A stretch of 64,000 nucleotides of DNA, taken from positions 413,320 to 477,319 of the forward strand of contig NZ_RHQN01000004.1 of assembly GCF_003935425.1 (NCBI RefSeq), written 5' to 3'. Positions 1 through 14,969 of the stretch are shown here, piece by piece (positions within the stretch are counted from its first letter, which is position 1; the number at the start of each line of letters is the position of its first letter). The stretch is from Pseudomonas sp. v388 (GTDB lineage Bacteria; Pseudomonadota; Gammaproteobacteria; Pseudomonadales; Pseudomonadaceae). A program made the position numbers and the translations under genes. A model generated the notes under the pieces. The model had not been told where the DNA came from. It did no database searches and worked only from the letters and a program-made list of their open reading frames with translations.

Positions 1-75
1 GTGCACTCGACAGGATTCGAACCTGTGACCGCTCGGTTCGTAGCCGAGTACTCTATCCAGCTGAGCTACGAGTGC
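1..75 (-). tRNA. tRNA-Arg (anticodon ACG)
   Basis: The reverse complement folds as a tRNA. The acceptor stem pairs GCACTCG (from base 75) with CGAGTGC (bases 3-9), the T-loop is GGTTCGAATCC, and the anticodon loop CTACGAA gives anticodon ACG, reading CGN arginine codons. The discriminator A is base 2 and the 3' CCA begins at base 1, so the last two bases of CCA lie outside the window. It sits 110 bases downstream of tRNA-Ser on the same strand. Confidence 0.95.
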
Positions 76-185
76 ATTGTGTTGGTGCCGCGCATTATAG
101 GTCGTTAAATTCTTTTGTAAAGCACTTTTTCTAGTAAATTCAACAACTTACCGATCAAGCCAAATCTAACGCACTACATAAATAA

Positions 186-276
186 TGGCGGAGAACGGGG
201 GATTCGAACCCCCGACACCCTTTTGAGGTGTACTCCCTTAGCAGGGGAGCGCCTTCGGCCACTCGGCCAGCTCTCC
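186..276 (-). tRNA. tRNA-Ser (anticodon GCT)
   Basis: The reverse complement gives a class II tRNA with a long variable arm. The acceptor GGAGAGC (from base 276) pairs with GTTCTCC (190-196). The anticodon loop CTGCTAA gives GCT, reading AGC/AGU. The discriminator is G and the CCA end is encoded (bases 186-188). The variable arm (ACACCTCAAAAGGGTGT) is typical of tRNA-Ser. It lies between rsmA and tRNA-Arg on the same strand. Confidence 0.96.
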
Positions 277-338
277 GCAACACGGGGCGTATAATAACCA
301 CCCTTTTCCCCGTTTGCAAACCAAAAATTCAAATAAAA

Positions 339-527
339 TTAATGGCTTGGTCCTTCGTCCTTCTCTTTCTTGATACGCAGATAGATCTCTTCGCGGTGAA
401 CCGCGACTTCCTTGGGCGCGTTGACACCAATGCGTACTTGATTACCCTTTACGCCGAGCACTGTCACGGTGATCTCGCCGTCACCGATGATCAGGCTTTC
501 TGCACACCGACGGGTCAGAATCAGCAT
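339..527 (-). CDS. rsmA: CsrA/RsmA-family post-transcriptional regulator
   Basis: This 62-residue protein opens with MLILTRR and carries the family signature [14 protein letters not shown] followed by VAVHREEIY, the strand with the RNA-contacting arginine (here R45). CsrA/RsmA dimers bind GGA motifs in mRNA leaders and repress translation. The start at 527 is chosen because AAGGAG lies 7 bases upstream; the open frame extends six codons further but has no ribosome site. The place, downstream of lysC and upstream of two tRNA genes, is the standard one for rsmA in Pseudomonas. Residues 8-20 ([12 protein letters not shown]) differ from the classical RsmA (VGETLMVGDD), with one extra residue in that strand, so it may be an RsmA variant or paralogue. 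Confidence 0.93.
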   Translation of the reverse strand: MLILTRRCAESLIIGDGEITVTVLGVKGNQVRIGVNAPKEVAVHREEIYLRIKKEKDEGPSH

Positions 528-698
528 ACCTTTCTCCTTACGCATTCATTCAGGGACAACACTCTGCAAACCAGCAGGCACCAGCCTGCGACGAAATCGC
601 CACACGCCTGACCAGAGTATCGACCAGCGCCAGGAAAACCACAGCTCTGGCGCGGCGATACCCGCAGGCGCTACACCAGCAGGCCTGCCCGGAATGGA

Positions 699-1931
699 TC
701 ATTCACCCTGGCGGGGAGCGTCCAGTTCGAAAGCGGTGTGCAGCGCGCGTACCGCCAGCTCCAGATACTTCTCTTCGATCACGACCGAAACCTTGATCTC
801 CGACGTCGAGATCATCTGGATATTGATGCTTTCCTTGGCCAGCGCTTCGAACATGCGACTGGCGACACCTGCGTGGGAACGCATGCCGACACCAACGATC
901 GACACCTTGGCAATCTTGGTATCGCCCGAGACTTCACGTGCGCCGATTTCGCGGGCGGTGGTCTCCAGCACCTGCAAGGCCGACTGGTAGTCGTTGCGGT
1001 GAATCGTGAAGGTGAAATCGGTGGTGTTATCGTGCGCAACATTTTGCACGATCATGTCCACTTCGATGTTCGCGCCGCTGATCGGGCCGAGAATCTTGAA
1101 AGCCACGCCCGGGGTGTCTGGCACGCCACGGATAGTCAGCTTGGCTTCATCGCGGTTGAAAGCGATGCCGGAAATGATCGGCTGTTCCATGGATTCCTCT
1201 TCATCAATAGTAATGAGGGTGCCCGGCCCCTCCTTGAAGCTGTGCAGAACGCGCAGCGGGACGTTGTATTTACCGGCGAACTCGACCGCACGGATCTGCA
1301 ACACCTTGGAACCGAGGCTGGCCATTTCCAGCATCTCTTCGAAGGTGATCTTGTCCAGGCGCTGGGCCTGGGACACGACACGCGGATCAGTGGTGTAGAC
1401 GCCATCCACATCGGTATAGATCTGGCACTCATCCGCCTTGAGCGCTGCGGCCAGCGCCACACCGGTAGTGTCGGAACCGCCACGGCCCAGCGTGGTGATG
1501 TTGCCGTTCTCGTCGACGCCCTGGAACCCGGCGACTACGACGACTCGCCCGGCCTTGAGGTCGGTGCGGATCTTCTGGTCGTCGATCTGCAGGATGCGCG
1601 CCTTGTTGTGCGCACTGTCGGTGAGAATCCGCACCTGATTGCCGGTGTAGGACACCGCCGGCACACCGCGCTTCATCAATGCCATCGCCAGCAGCGCAAT
1701 GGTCACCTGTTCGCCGGTAGACACGATCACATCCAGTTCACGGGGAACCGGTTGATCGCTGATCTGCCGGGCCAGCTCGATCAGACGGTTGGTTTCCCCG
1801 CTCATGGCCGACAGTACGACCACCAGGTCGTCACCCGCCTCACGGAATTTCTTGACCTTGTCGGCCACCTGCTCGATGCGCTCTACCGAGCCCACCGAGG
1901 TGCCGCCAAATTTCTGTACGATCAAAGCCAT
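699..1931 (-). CDS. lysC: Aspartate kinase (class II, alpha/beta type)
   Basis: This 410-residue aspartokinase phosphorylates L-aspartate, the first step towards lysine, threonine, methionine and diaminopimelate. The kinase domain begins with the nucleotide-binding KFGGTS (residues 7-12) and contains TLGRGGSDTT, the aspartate-binding region. The C-terminal third (about 265-400) holds two ACT domains that in this family bind lysine/threonine as feedback inhibitors. The length is normal for the monofunctional class II enzyme. The ribosome site before the ATG is weak (TTTGAG). It lies between alaS and rsmA on the same strand. An internal in-frame ATG with a good ribosome site at 1190 may produce a separate beta subunit (see that entry). 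Confidence 0.97.
   Translation of the reverse strand: MALIVQKFGGTSVGSVERIEQVADKVKKFREAGDDLVVVLSAMSGETNRLIELARQISDQPVPRELDVIVSTGEQVTIALLAMALMKRGVPAVSYTGNQVRILTDSAHNKARILQIDDQKIRTDLKAGRVVVVAGFQGVDENGNITTLGRGGSDTTGVALAAALKADECQIYTDVDGVYTTDPRVVSQAQRLDKITFEEMLEMASLGSKVLQIRAVEFAGKYNVPLRVLHSFKEGPGTLITIDEEESMEQPIISGIAFNRDEAKLTIRGVPDTPGVAFKILGPISGANIEVDMIVQNVAHDNTTDFTFTIHRNDYQSALQVLETTAREIGAREVSGDTKIAKVSIVGVGMRSHAGVASRMFEALAKESINIQMISTSEIKVSVVIEEKYLELAVRALHTAFELDAPRQGE
1188..1200 (-). promoter_or_regulatory. Candidate internal ribosome site and start for LysC beta subunit
   Basis: Within lysC the minus strand reads AGAGGA-ATCC-ATG, with the in-frame ATG (1188-1190) at codon 248. Starting there gives a 163-residue protein of both ACT domains, beginning MEQPIISGIAF. 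Alpha/beta aspartokinases of Bacillus and Corynebacterium make a beta chain from an in-frame start at the equivalent place. Seen: the ribosome site and frame. Inferred: that it is used in this organism. Confidence 0.6.
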
Positions 1932-2022
1932 CTCAAAGCCGCCTCAGAACCCGTTATGGGCACCCATAAAAACATTCGCACGCTGCCGACCCGCCGTCAG
2001 GCGACGGGCCGGCCAGTACGAC

Positions 2023-4647
<2,625 letters not shown>

Positions 4648-4791
4648 AGGTTCTTCCACGGAGACTGCGGCCAGAGGCAAGTGCAAAACGTCAGATGACG
4701 TAGCGACGGCAAAGGGCCGCATTATATAGGCGTTGCGTCCTCGGTACAGTGTGTTTGTACGATAGAGACAAGTTACTGGATTACCGGTGTG

Positions 4792-5796
4792 CTATTGGTT
4801 GCGGAACCCGGCGAATGCGGCAATGACCGTTTCGATCTGCGCAGCGGATACATCCATATGCGTGACCATGCGCAACCGGGGCGCGGCGCTCAGGCTGATA
4901 CCACGCTCGGCACAATAAGCCTTGAGCGAAGCGGCGCGGTCTCCGATCCGGACATAGACCATATTGGTCTGAACCGGCTCGACGCTGTAGCCCAGTTCGC
5001 TCAGGCCCTGCGCCAGCAGGGCCGCATGGGCGTGATCGTCCGCCAGCCGGTCCACGTTGCGCTCCAGGGCGTAAAGCCCCGCCGCCGCGAGAATTCCGGC
5101 CTGACGCATGCCGCCGCCGACCATCTTGCGCAGCCGCCGCGCCTTGCCGATCAACTGTTCCGAGCCACACAGCACCGAACCTACCGGCGCGCCGAGCCCC
5201 TTGGACAGACACACCGACACCGAATCGAAATGCCGGGTAATGTCCTTGATGTCCACACCCAGCCCGACCGCCGCATTGAACACCCGTGCGCCATCCAGAT
5301 GCAGCGCCAGGCCGTGGTCGAGGGTCAGTTTGCGGGCTGCGGCCAGGTAATCGAGCGGCAGCACCTTGCCCTGCAGGGTGTTTTCCAGGGCCAGCAAACG
5401 CGTGCGGGCAAAATGGAAGTCGTCCGGCTTGATGGCCGCCAGCACCTGGTCCAGGTCCAGCGAACCGTCGGCCTGCACCTCCAGCGGTTGCGGTTGGATC
5501 GAGCCAAGCACTGCGGCACCGCCGCCTTCATACTTGTAGGTGTGCGCCTGCTGACCGACGATGTACTCCTCGCCGCGTTCACAGTGCGCCATCAGTCCCA
5601 ACAGGTTGCTCATCGTGCCGCTGGGCACGAACAGCGCCGCCGCGAAACCCAGCCGTTGCGCGGTCGTCGTTTCCAGCAGGTTGACGGTCGGATCTTCGCC
5701 GTAGACATCGTCGCCCACCGGCGCGGCCGACATGGCCTCAAGCATCCCGGCCGTGGGTTTGGTCACTGTGTCGCTGCGCAGGTCGATGGCGGTCAT
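4792..5796 (-). CDS. ltaE: Low-specificity L-threonine aldolase
   Basis: This 334-residue PLP enzyme of the beta-eliminating lyase family cleaves L-threonine/L-allo-threonine to glycine and acetaldehyde. The N-terminus [15 protein letters not shown] is characteristic, [13 protein letters not shown] (164-176) carries the cofactor-binding aspartate, and [11 protein letters not shown] holds the PLP lysine K199. The start at 5796 is chosen because it gives the family N-terminus; 38 open codons upstream look unlike protein. It stands alone, followed by alaS on the same strand after a gap of about 140 bases, and is divergent from the riboswitch-controlled ribH2. Substrate range cannot be read from sequence. 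Confidence 0.9.
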   Translation of the reverse strand: MTAIDLRSDTVTKPTAGMLEAMSAAPVGDDVYGEDPTVNLLETTTAQRLGFAAALFVPSGTMSNLLGLMAHCERGEEYIVGQQAHTYKYEGGGAAVLGSIQPQPLEVQADGSLDLDQVLAAIKPDDFHFARTRLLALENTLQGKVLPLDYLAAARKLTLDHGLALHLDGARVFNAAVGLGVDIKDITRHFDSVSVCLSKGLGAPVGSVLCGSEQLIGKARRLRKMVGGGMRQAGILAAAGLYALERNVDRLADDHAHAALLAQGLSELGYSVEPVQTNMVYVRIGDRAASLKAYCAERGISLSAAPRLRMVTHMDVSAAQIETVIAAFAGFRNQ

Positions 5797-6012
5797 GAAG
5801 TACTCCCTGAATTCGATGATCAAAGATGCTCTTGCCACAAGACGCTTGCAACAAGGCTTTGCGACGCTGCACGACATGATAATCGAGGTCCGCGACCCTC
5901 GATACTGCACCGCCTTATACGAAAAAGGTAGGAAGGCTGTATGAAACTGTCCATGCAGGTTGGAAAAAACTGTGATAAAAATCCCCGCGTCGGCGCAACA
6001 CTACGCTCGGCA

Positions 6013-6175
6013 ACGTTCTCAGGGCGGGGTGAGATTCCCCACCGGCGGTGATGACGCAACACGCGTCCAGCCCGCGAGCGCTTGGAGACGGCCGCTTCGG
6101 CAGCGCCTTCAAGGTCAGCAGATCCGGTGTGATTCCGGAGCCGACGGTCATAGTCCGGATGAAGAGAGAGCGGGA
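6013..6175 (+). ncRNA. FMN riboswitch (RFN element)
   Basis: The conserved RFN blocks occur in order: TTCTCAGGGCGGGGTGAGAT (from 6016), CCCCACCGGCGGTGATG, AGCCCGCGAGCG, a variable stem around 6090-6110, GGTCAGCAGATCCGGTGTGA, TTCCGGAGCCGACGGTCATA and GTCCGGATGAAGAGAGA (ending near 6171). FMN binding to this aptamer normally shuts off riboflavin synthesis or uptake genes. It precedes a lumazine synthase gene on the same strand, so its target is clear. Confidence 0.96.
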
Positions 6176-6204
6176 TCAGCGTCTACAGATCCGTTTGCAA
6201 GCCT

Positions 6205-6290
6205 CAGGTGAAGCTACATCGCCTGGAGACATTTCATACGGAACCTGAATCCCTTTCGATCCAATGCCCTGTTTTTTTCATAAACAGGAG
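6205..6290 (+). promoter_or_regulatory. Candidate expression platform with ribosome-site hairpin
   Basis: Downstream of the FMN aptamer, CCTGTTT (6268-6274) can pair with AAACAGG (6282-6288). The latter overlaps AGGAG (6286-6290), the ribosome site of ribH2, so folding would hide it. An earlier hairpin CAGGTGA (6205-6211) with TCGCCTG (6219-6225) could compete. No strong intrinsic terminator is seen, which points to control of translation rather than of termination. Pairings are seen; the switching is inferred. Confidence 0.5.
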
Positions 6291-6299
6291 TCAGAACAC

Positions 6300-6812
6300 G
6301 TGCAACCCACTGCCATCGACAGCAAGAGCAAGACCCTTCCCCACGAGCGCGTCGCGTTCATCCAGGCCAGCTGGCACAAGGAAATCGTCGACCAGAGCCG
6401 CAAAGGCTTCGTCGCCGAAATGGCCAGACAGGGCTACGCCGAAACCGACATCGATTTTTTTGAAGTCGGCGGCGCCTTCGAGATTCCGCTGCACGCCAAG
6501 CTGCTGGCCAAGACCGGTCGCTATGCCGGCATCGTCGGTGCGGCGCTGGTGGTTGACGGCGGTATCTACCGTCACGAATTCGTGGCCCAGGCGGTCGTCA
6601 GTGCCTTGATGCAAGTGCAGCTGGAAACCGAAGTACCGGTCTTTTCCGTAAGCCTCACGCCTCATCACTTCCACTCAGGAGAAGAGCATTACAAGTTCTT
6701 CTACGACCACTTCGTGCACAAAGGCGAAGAAGCCGCCAAGACCTGCGCCGACACCCTGAACAAGATCCGGGCGATACGTCGTCTGGATGCGCAGCAGAAA
6801 GCGGCGAGCTGA
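6300..6812 (+). CDS. ribH2: 6,7-dimethyl-8-ribityllumazine synthase, RibH2 type
   Basis: This 170-residue enzyme condenses 5-amino-6-ribitylaminouracil with dihydroxybutanone phosphate to lumazine, the penultimate riboflavin step. The family motifs are present: IQASWHKEIVD, the substrate-binding GGAFEIPLHAKLL, GAALVVDGGIYRHEFVA and SVSLTPHHFHSGEEH. The divergence from classical RibE/RibH, with HHFH in place of the usual loop, resembles the second (type II) lumazine synthases of alphaproteobacteria such as Brucella RibH2. GTG at 6300 is preferred because AGGAG lies 9 bases upstream; an ATG at 6264 has no ribosome site. It is a single gene under an FMN riboswitch with no other rib gene beside it. 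Confidence 0.9.
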   Translation: MQPTAIDSKSKTLPHERVAFIQASWHKEIVDQSRKGFVAEMARQGYAETDIDFFEVGGAFEIPLHAKLLAKTGRYAGIVGAALVVDGGIYRHEFVAQAVVSALMQVQLETEVPVFSVSLTPHHFHSGEEHYKFFYDHFVHKGEEAAKTCADTLNKIRAIRRLDAQQKAAS

Positions 6813-6825
6813 CGCTGCACGCCGG

Positions 6826-6889
6826 ATCGCGACCAAGGTCGCTCCTACAGCTGATGGGTGCCCCGCAATCGCTGTAGGAGCCGGCTCGT
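6826..6889. repeat. REP-like inverted repeat pair
   Basis: GCGACCAAGGTCGCTCCTACAG (to 6850) faces CTGTAGGAGCCGGCTCG (6872-6888); the ends CTCCTACAG/CTGTAGGAG pair perfectly. The unit 'GTAGGAGCGACCTTGGTCGC' recurs elsewhere in this window (27851-27940), as expected for pseudomonad extragenic palindromes. It lies between the convergent ribH2 and astE. Confidence 0.7.
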
Positions 6890-6944
6890 TACAAAAAACC
6901 CGCTTGTAGCGCCTGTACCGATCTCTTTGCGAATCCGGTTGCTG

Positions 6945-7943
6945 CTAGAGGTCCGGCGTAGGCACTATCAGGATCCCGGCACGCAGCCCCACGGCCACCT
7001 TGGGGTTGGGAAAGATGATCCGCGCGTTTTCTTCCTCCACCACCCAGCGTTCACCACCGGCGTCTTCGGCCAGCACATAGCCCTGCGCCAGCGGGGAGAA
7101 ATTCTCGACGTTATCAGCCAGGTTGAAAGTGAACGCTTCGCTGCGCTTGATGATCTCCCGGGCCACGCTGAACAACTGCATACCGGTCAGATCGACCAGC
7201 GCTTCAGGCTCACGCCCTTCAATCATCTGCTCGAGCCGCAACCGAAGTGCCGAAAGGTTGACCTGTTGGTTCTCGCCGAACGGCCGTGCCTTGCCAAGTT
7301 CCAGGGTAAAAGCCTCTACGCCCAACTGGTCATAGGTGTAGGCGCTGAACACAATGGACGGTTTGTTCTGCAACAGCACTGCGTTCATGCCCGCCGCACG
7401 AAGCCGCGCCAGTTCCGTGCGGGAATGCACCCGCCCTTCCTTGAAGGGATACAACGCGAACTGCTCGATACGCGAGCCGCGAATGGCAGTGTGCAGATCG
7501 TAGTGCAGACGGTCACGATCCGGCAGGCTGAAGAACGTTGCCGCCAGGCGCTCCAGTTCACAGGCCCGCAGCGCTTCCGGCCCGCCGCTGAGCTGGTGAC
7601 GGCCGTTGAACAGGCGATTGACGTCCTGTTCGACATAGCGCACGCCGCGGCGCATGGCTTCGGGGTTGCCGAACAGGAACAGGATACGGGCGCGTGGCTT
7701 GAGGTCGCCACGGGCGATGGCACGGATCAACTCATCCAGCAGCTCGATGGGGGCGGTTTCGTTGCCATGGATACCGGCTGACAGCAGCAGGTCGCGGCCA
7801 GTGTCCCGGTCCTCGGGCGGGCGGACTTCCAGAGCGCCCTCCCCCAACCAGCGCAAGCGAACCCCGCCCACGGTCATTTGCGTCTTTTGCGCCGGCTCGC
7901 GTCCGGCCAGCGTCAGTTCAAGCAATTTGCCGAGGGCAAGCAT
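6945..7943 (-). CDS. astE: Succinylglutamate desuccinylase
   Basis: This 332-residue zinc hydrolase of the AstE/AspA family splits N-succinylglutamate into glutamate and succinate, the last step of the arginine succinyltransferase pathway. Zinc ligands are visible as [12 protein letters not shown] (H59, E62) and the later [10 protein letters not shown]. The start at 7943 gives the family N-terminus [14 protein letters not shown]. It is the final gene of the arginine degradation operon, 25 bases after a small conserved gene, and meets ribH2 head-on. Confidence 0.94.
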   Translation of the reverse strand: MLALGKLLELTLAGREPAQKTQMTVGGVRLRWLGEGALEVRPPEDRDTGRDLLLSAGIHGNETAPIELLDELIRAIARGDLKPRARILFLFGNPEAMRRGVRYVEQDVNRLFNGRHQLSGGPEALRACELERLAATFFSLPDRDRLHYDLHTAIRGSRIEQFALYPFKEGRVHSRTELARLRAAGMNAVLLQNKPSIVFSAYTYDQLGVEAFTLELGKARPFGENQQVNLSALRLRLEQMIEGREPEALVDLTGMQLFSVAREIIKRSEAFTFNLADNVENFSPLAQGYVLAEDAGGERWVVEEENARIIFPNPKVAVGLRAGILIVPTPDL

Positions 7944-7968
7944 GGGCCGCCTCCTTGATGCGCAGACC

Positions 7969-8256
7969 TTAGTGGTTGCAGTCCGGGCCGTGGACGTGAT
8001 CGTCTTCTTCGGCGCCCAGGTCAGCCGGCTCCATCTCCAGTTGCAGGCTGACCAGGTTGGTTGCCAGCGGACGCAGCAGCAGGTTGGCGTATTCGGCGTC
8101 ACCTTCTTCGACATCCACACCGATCAGCAACTGGCCGCGGCCGTCCTGCTGGATCCAGATTTCCTTACCCTGCCAGACCACCGCCACGCGGGTACAGGAG
8201 GTTTCCAGCTGGGTGCCGTCGGTGTCTTCAAGGATTAACTGCAGGGCGTCGCTCAT
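7969..8256 (-). CDS. Conserved 95-residue protein in the ast operon
   Basis: The product is a small acidic protein without a signal peptide or membrane segment, starting [11 protein letters not shown] and ending in the histidine/aspartate-rich tail [13 protein letters not shown], which could bind metal. A gene of this size sits between astB and astE in P. aeruginosa too, so the position is conserved. The gaps to its neighbours are 54 bases (astB) and 25 bases (astE), fitting co-transcription. The ribosome site is weak. Its function is not known to me; a role in assembling or stabilising the neighbouring zinc enzyme AstE is only a guess from position and the H/D/C tail. Confidence 0.8.
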   Translation of the reverse strand: MSDALQLILEDTDGTQLETSCTRVAVVWQGKEIWIQQDGRGQLLIGVDVEEGDAEYANLLLRPLATNLVSLQLEMEPADLGAEEDDHVHGPDCNH

Positions 8257-8310
8257 GGTCGGATTCTCTGAATAAGGAAAAATCGTGCGCCGTTTGCGGC
8301 GCACAGGTTG

Positions 8311-9657
8311 TCAGCCGAGCTGAAAAGGATAAACGGCGCCCAGTTTAAGGATTTGCGTCAGTTCATCCAATGCCGTGCGGCATTCAGTCAGCAATTGCGG
8401 GTCGGCCAGATCGGTTTCGCTCATGCGATCGCGATAGTGCCGGTCGACCCAGCGGGTCAGGTTGTCATACAGCGGTGCAGTGAGGATCACGCCGGGGTTG
8501 ACTGCCGCCAATTCGTTTTCATTCAACGCTACGCGCAGCCTCAGGCACGCCGGGCCACCGCCGTTCTGCATGCTTTGCTTGAGGTCGAAGACCTGCACCT
8601 GATTCACAGGGCCGTTGCCGGAGATCAGCGATTGCAGGTATTGCCAGACCCGTTCGTTGGCCTGACATTCCTGCGGGACGATCAGCAGCATCGAACCGTC
8701 GGCGCGGCTGAGTAGCTGGCTGTTGAACAGGTAGGAACGCACGGCGTCTTCCACCGATACGTCGGCACGCCGTACGCAGATCGGCTGGAAGCGCGCGCCC
8801 ACCGCCGCGAGTTTGTCCCGCAGTTCGGCCAGCACCCGCTCGGCATCGAGAAACGCGTCCTCGTGGTAGAAAAGCACTTCGCCATTACCGACTGCGATCA
8901 CGTCGTTATGAAACACGCCCTGATCGATCACCGCCGGATTCTGCTGGGCATACACCACGCCCTGCTCGCTCAGGCCGTGCAGCCGCGCCACGGCCATGGA
9001 CGCTTCGAGGGTCTGGCGCGCCGGGTACTTCTGCGGCATCGGGTAGCGGGTGTCGAAAGCGCTGCGGCCGAACACGAAAAACTCGACGCCGGCCGCGCCA
9101 TAGTCGCGGCAGAACCGGGTATGGTTGGCCGCGCCTTCGTCGCCGAACTGCGCCACCGACGGCAGCGCCGGATGGTGAGCAAAATGCGTCGAATCGGCGA
9201 ACATGGCGCCCAGCACGCGGCTGGTGGTCGGGTGTTCGATGCTGCGGTGATACTTGCAGTTGAGGTTGGCGGCCGTGAAGTGCACGCGCCCGTCACGGGT
9301 GTCGGCGCTGGGGCTGACGGTGGCGGCGTTGGCCACCCACATGCTGGATGCCGAACAGCTGGCGACCAGCAACGGCATGGCCTGGCGCGCCGCCTGCTCG
9401 ATGACCTGCGCATCGTTGCCGCTAAAGCCCAGCTGGCGCAACGCGGCGATGTCGGGCCGTTCCTGGGGAGCCAACACACCCTGGGTGAAACCCATGTCCA
9501 TCAGCGCCTTCATTTTCGCCAGGCCTTGCAGCGCGGCTTCACGAGGGTTGGCACTTTGCTGGCTGTTGCTCTGGGACGCGACGTTACCGTAGGACAACCC
9601 GCCGTAGTTGTGGGTCGGCCCGACCAGACCGTCAAAATTGACTTCGCAGGATTTCAT
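8311..9657 (-). CDS. astB: N-succinylarginine dihydrolase
   Basis: This 448-residue enzyme of the amidinotransferase/guanidine-modifying fold hydrolyses N2-succinylarginine to N2-succinylornithine, CO2 and two ammonia. The N-terminus [20 protein letters not shown] is diagnostic. The catalytic cysteine is in the C-terminal block [10 protein letters not shown], with the [12 protein letters not shown] histidine motif before it. It is the second enzyme of the pathway, placed after astD with a 51-base gap. The length matches the family; the start at 9657 was chosen for the conserved N-terminus. Confidence 0.96.
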   Translation of the reverse strand: MKSCEVNFDGLVGPTHNYGGLSYGNVASQSNSQQSANPREAALQGLAKMKALMDMGFTQGVLAPQERPDIAALRQLGFSGNDAQVIEQAARQAMPLLVASCSASSMWVANAATVSPSADTRDGRVHFTAANLNCKYHRSIEHPTTSRVLGAMFADSTHFAHHPALPSVAQFGDEGAANHTRFCRDYGAAGVEFFVFGRSAFDTRYPMPQKYPARQTLEASMAVARLHGLSEQGVVYAQQNPAVIDQGVFHNDVIAVGNGEVLFYHEDAFLDAERVLAELRDKLAAVGARFQPICVRRADVSVEDAVRSYLFNSQLLSRADGSMLLIVPQECQANERVWQYLQSLISGNGPVNQVQVFDLKQSMQNGGGPACLRLRVALNENELAAVNPGVILTAPLYDNLTRWVDRHYRDRMSETDLADPQLLTECRTALDELTQILKLGAVYPFQLG

Positions 9658-9708
9658 CGGCGTGGCTCCGTGGATCTGTTTCTTATAGGCATACAAGTGG
9701 CATCGCTT

Positions 9709-12200
<2,492 letters not shown>

Positions 12201-12263
12201 CTTCTCTCCTCATCAGGCCCTTCTTGAGCCCAAGAAACTCGCTAATCAGCTGCAACGCGGGGC

Positions 12264-13295
12264 TCAGACCGCCACGATCCGCACGCTGGCACCTTCACCG
12301 ACACCCAGGGCTTCAGCCGCCTGCAGGCTGAGCACCACCGGCCTGCCCGGCGCCCAGTCCAGCTCCAGCAAGGCCGACCGGTAGTCCTGCAACAAGCCGT
12401 TGGCGACCAGATACAGGCGCCCGCCTTTGCCGACGTCCGCGCTTTGCCCGGTCTCGACCTTGACCGGCACCAGCCGGCTCTGGGCGATGGAACGGATTCC
12501 CGACACCCGCGCGTGCAGGGTCGGCCCGCCGTCGAAGATGTCGATGTAATGATCGGTCTCGAAGCCTTCGCGCATCAGGATGTCGAAGGTGATCTGCGCC
12601 CGCGGATGCACCTGGCCCATGGCTTCCTGGGCGGCGTCGGGCAGCAGCGGCACGTAGATCGGATAATGCGGCATGAGTTCGGCAAGGAAGGTCCGGCTTT
12701 TCAGCCCGCACAGGCGCTCGGCCTCGGCGTAGTTGAGGTCGAAGAAATTGCGGCCGATGGCATCCCAGAACGGCGAATCGCCGTTCTCGTCGCTGTAACC
12801 GACGATCTCGGTGACCACCGAATCGGCGAACCGCTCGGGGTGGCTGGCGACGAACAGCAGGCGACCCCGGGAATTGAGTTCCGACCACGCTGTGCCGACC
12901 AGCTCCGGCACCACATAGAAGCTGGTCAACAGGCTGTTGCCGGTCAGGTCGTGGCATTGGGAAAGCACGTGGATTTTGTTGTGGATCTTCAGTTCGCGGG
13001 AGGCATGCACGAAGGTCTCGTTGCGAAAGCTATAGAACGGCTCGGAATAGCCGGCCGACGCGACGATGCCCGAACACCCGACCAGACGACCGCTGTCGGT
13101 GTCTTCCAGCACGAAGAAGTAGGTTTCTTCGCCATTGAAGCTGACTTCCGCAGCGAACGAGGCTTCCGAAGCGCCGATCTTGTCGCTCAGGCGGCCGGCA
13201 TCGTCGGGCAAGGACGTGACACCAATCGGGCTGTCGGCGGCGAGGCGTTGAACCTCGGCCAGATCAGCCATTTGCGCGGGGCGCATCACCAGCAT
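12264..13295 (-). CDS. aruF: Arginine N-succinyltransferase, alpha (AruF) subunit
   Basis: This 343-residue paralogue of AruG opens MLVMRPAQMADLAEVQRLA and carries the same core (SYSDENGDSPFWDAIG-type block and a FDGGPTLHA segment). With AruG it forms the arginine/ornithine succinyltransferase of pseudomonads. The start at 13295 has AAGGAG 8 bases upstream; 11 further open codons upstream are not needed. It follows astC after a 130-base gap that contains a hairpin. Confidence 0.95.
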   Translation of the reverse strand: MLVMRPAQMADLAEVQRLAADSPIGVTSLPDDAGRLSDKIGASEASFAAEVSFNGEETYFFVLEDTDSGRLVGCSGIVASAGYSEPFYSFRNETFVHASRELKIHNKIHVLSQCHDLTGNSLLTSFYVVPELVGTAWSELNSRGRLLFVASHPERFADSVVTEIVGYSDENGDSPFWDAIGRNFFDLNYAEAERLCGLKSRTFLAELMPHYPIYVPLLPDAAQEAMGQVHPRAQITFDILMREGFETDHYIDIFDGGPTLHARVSGIRSIAQSRLVPVKVETGQSADVGKGGRLYLVANGLLQDYRSALLELDWAPGRPVVLSLQAAEALGVGEGASVRIVAV

Positions 13296-13346
13296 GGTGC
13301 CACTCCTTAACAGCTCGACAGGACACAAGGCCCGTCACAGATAAAT

Positions 13347-13376
13347 TGCGCCGCGCGGCAACCACCGCCCGGCGCA
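13347..13376 (-). terminator. Hairpin between astC and aruF (possible attenuator)
   Basis: TGCGCCG (13347-13353) can pair with CGGCGCA (13370-13376). On the minus strand the stem is followed by ATTTATCTG, only a short U-rich stretch. It may be a leaky terminator or mRNA-processing element that lets astC be made at a different level from aruFGDBE. This is inference from position. Confidence 0.35.
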
Positions 13377-13425
13377 GGAAAATGACCAGTGCCCGCACCG
13401 TGGCGCGCACCGGGGTTTGCAGCAA

Positions 13426-14788
<1,363 letters not shown>

Positions 14789-14830
14789 TATTGCGTCACA
14801 AAGGCGCAGTTTAAACCGTTTGCCTGGCCG

Positions 14831-14937
14831 GTAGGAGCCAGCTTGCTGGCGAAGACGGTATTTCAACCGACGCCGATGATGCGGCTGATGCCCCTGTTCG
14901 CCAGCAAGGCGGAACGCCGCCCCGGTGGCTCCTGCAG
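14831..14937. repeat. REP-like inverted repeat pair
   Basis: GTAGGAGCCAGCTTGCTGGC (from 14831) is mirrored by TTCGCCAGCAAGGC (14897-14910) and GGCTCCTGC (14927-14935). It is a degenerate pair of the short pseudomonad extragenic palindrome. It lies between astC and argR, so it may separate the two transcription units. Confidence 0.65.
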
Positions 14938-14969
14938 CTGGCGCGCAGCGGCAGCAAAATCTGTAGGGG

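Noticed and set aside
5797-6012. A second regulatory RNA between ltaE and the FMN aptamer
   Set aside because: The stretch holds the divergent promoters only; no conserved fold or repeat was visible.
6264-6299. ATG 6264 as the ribH2 start
   Set aside because: No ribosome site before it, and it lies just ahead of the hairpin that covers AGGAG at 6286-6290, which fits the GTG at 6300 instead.
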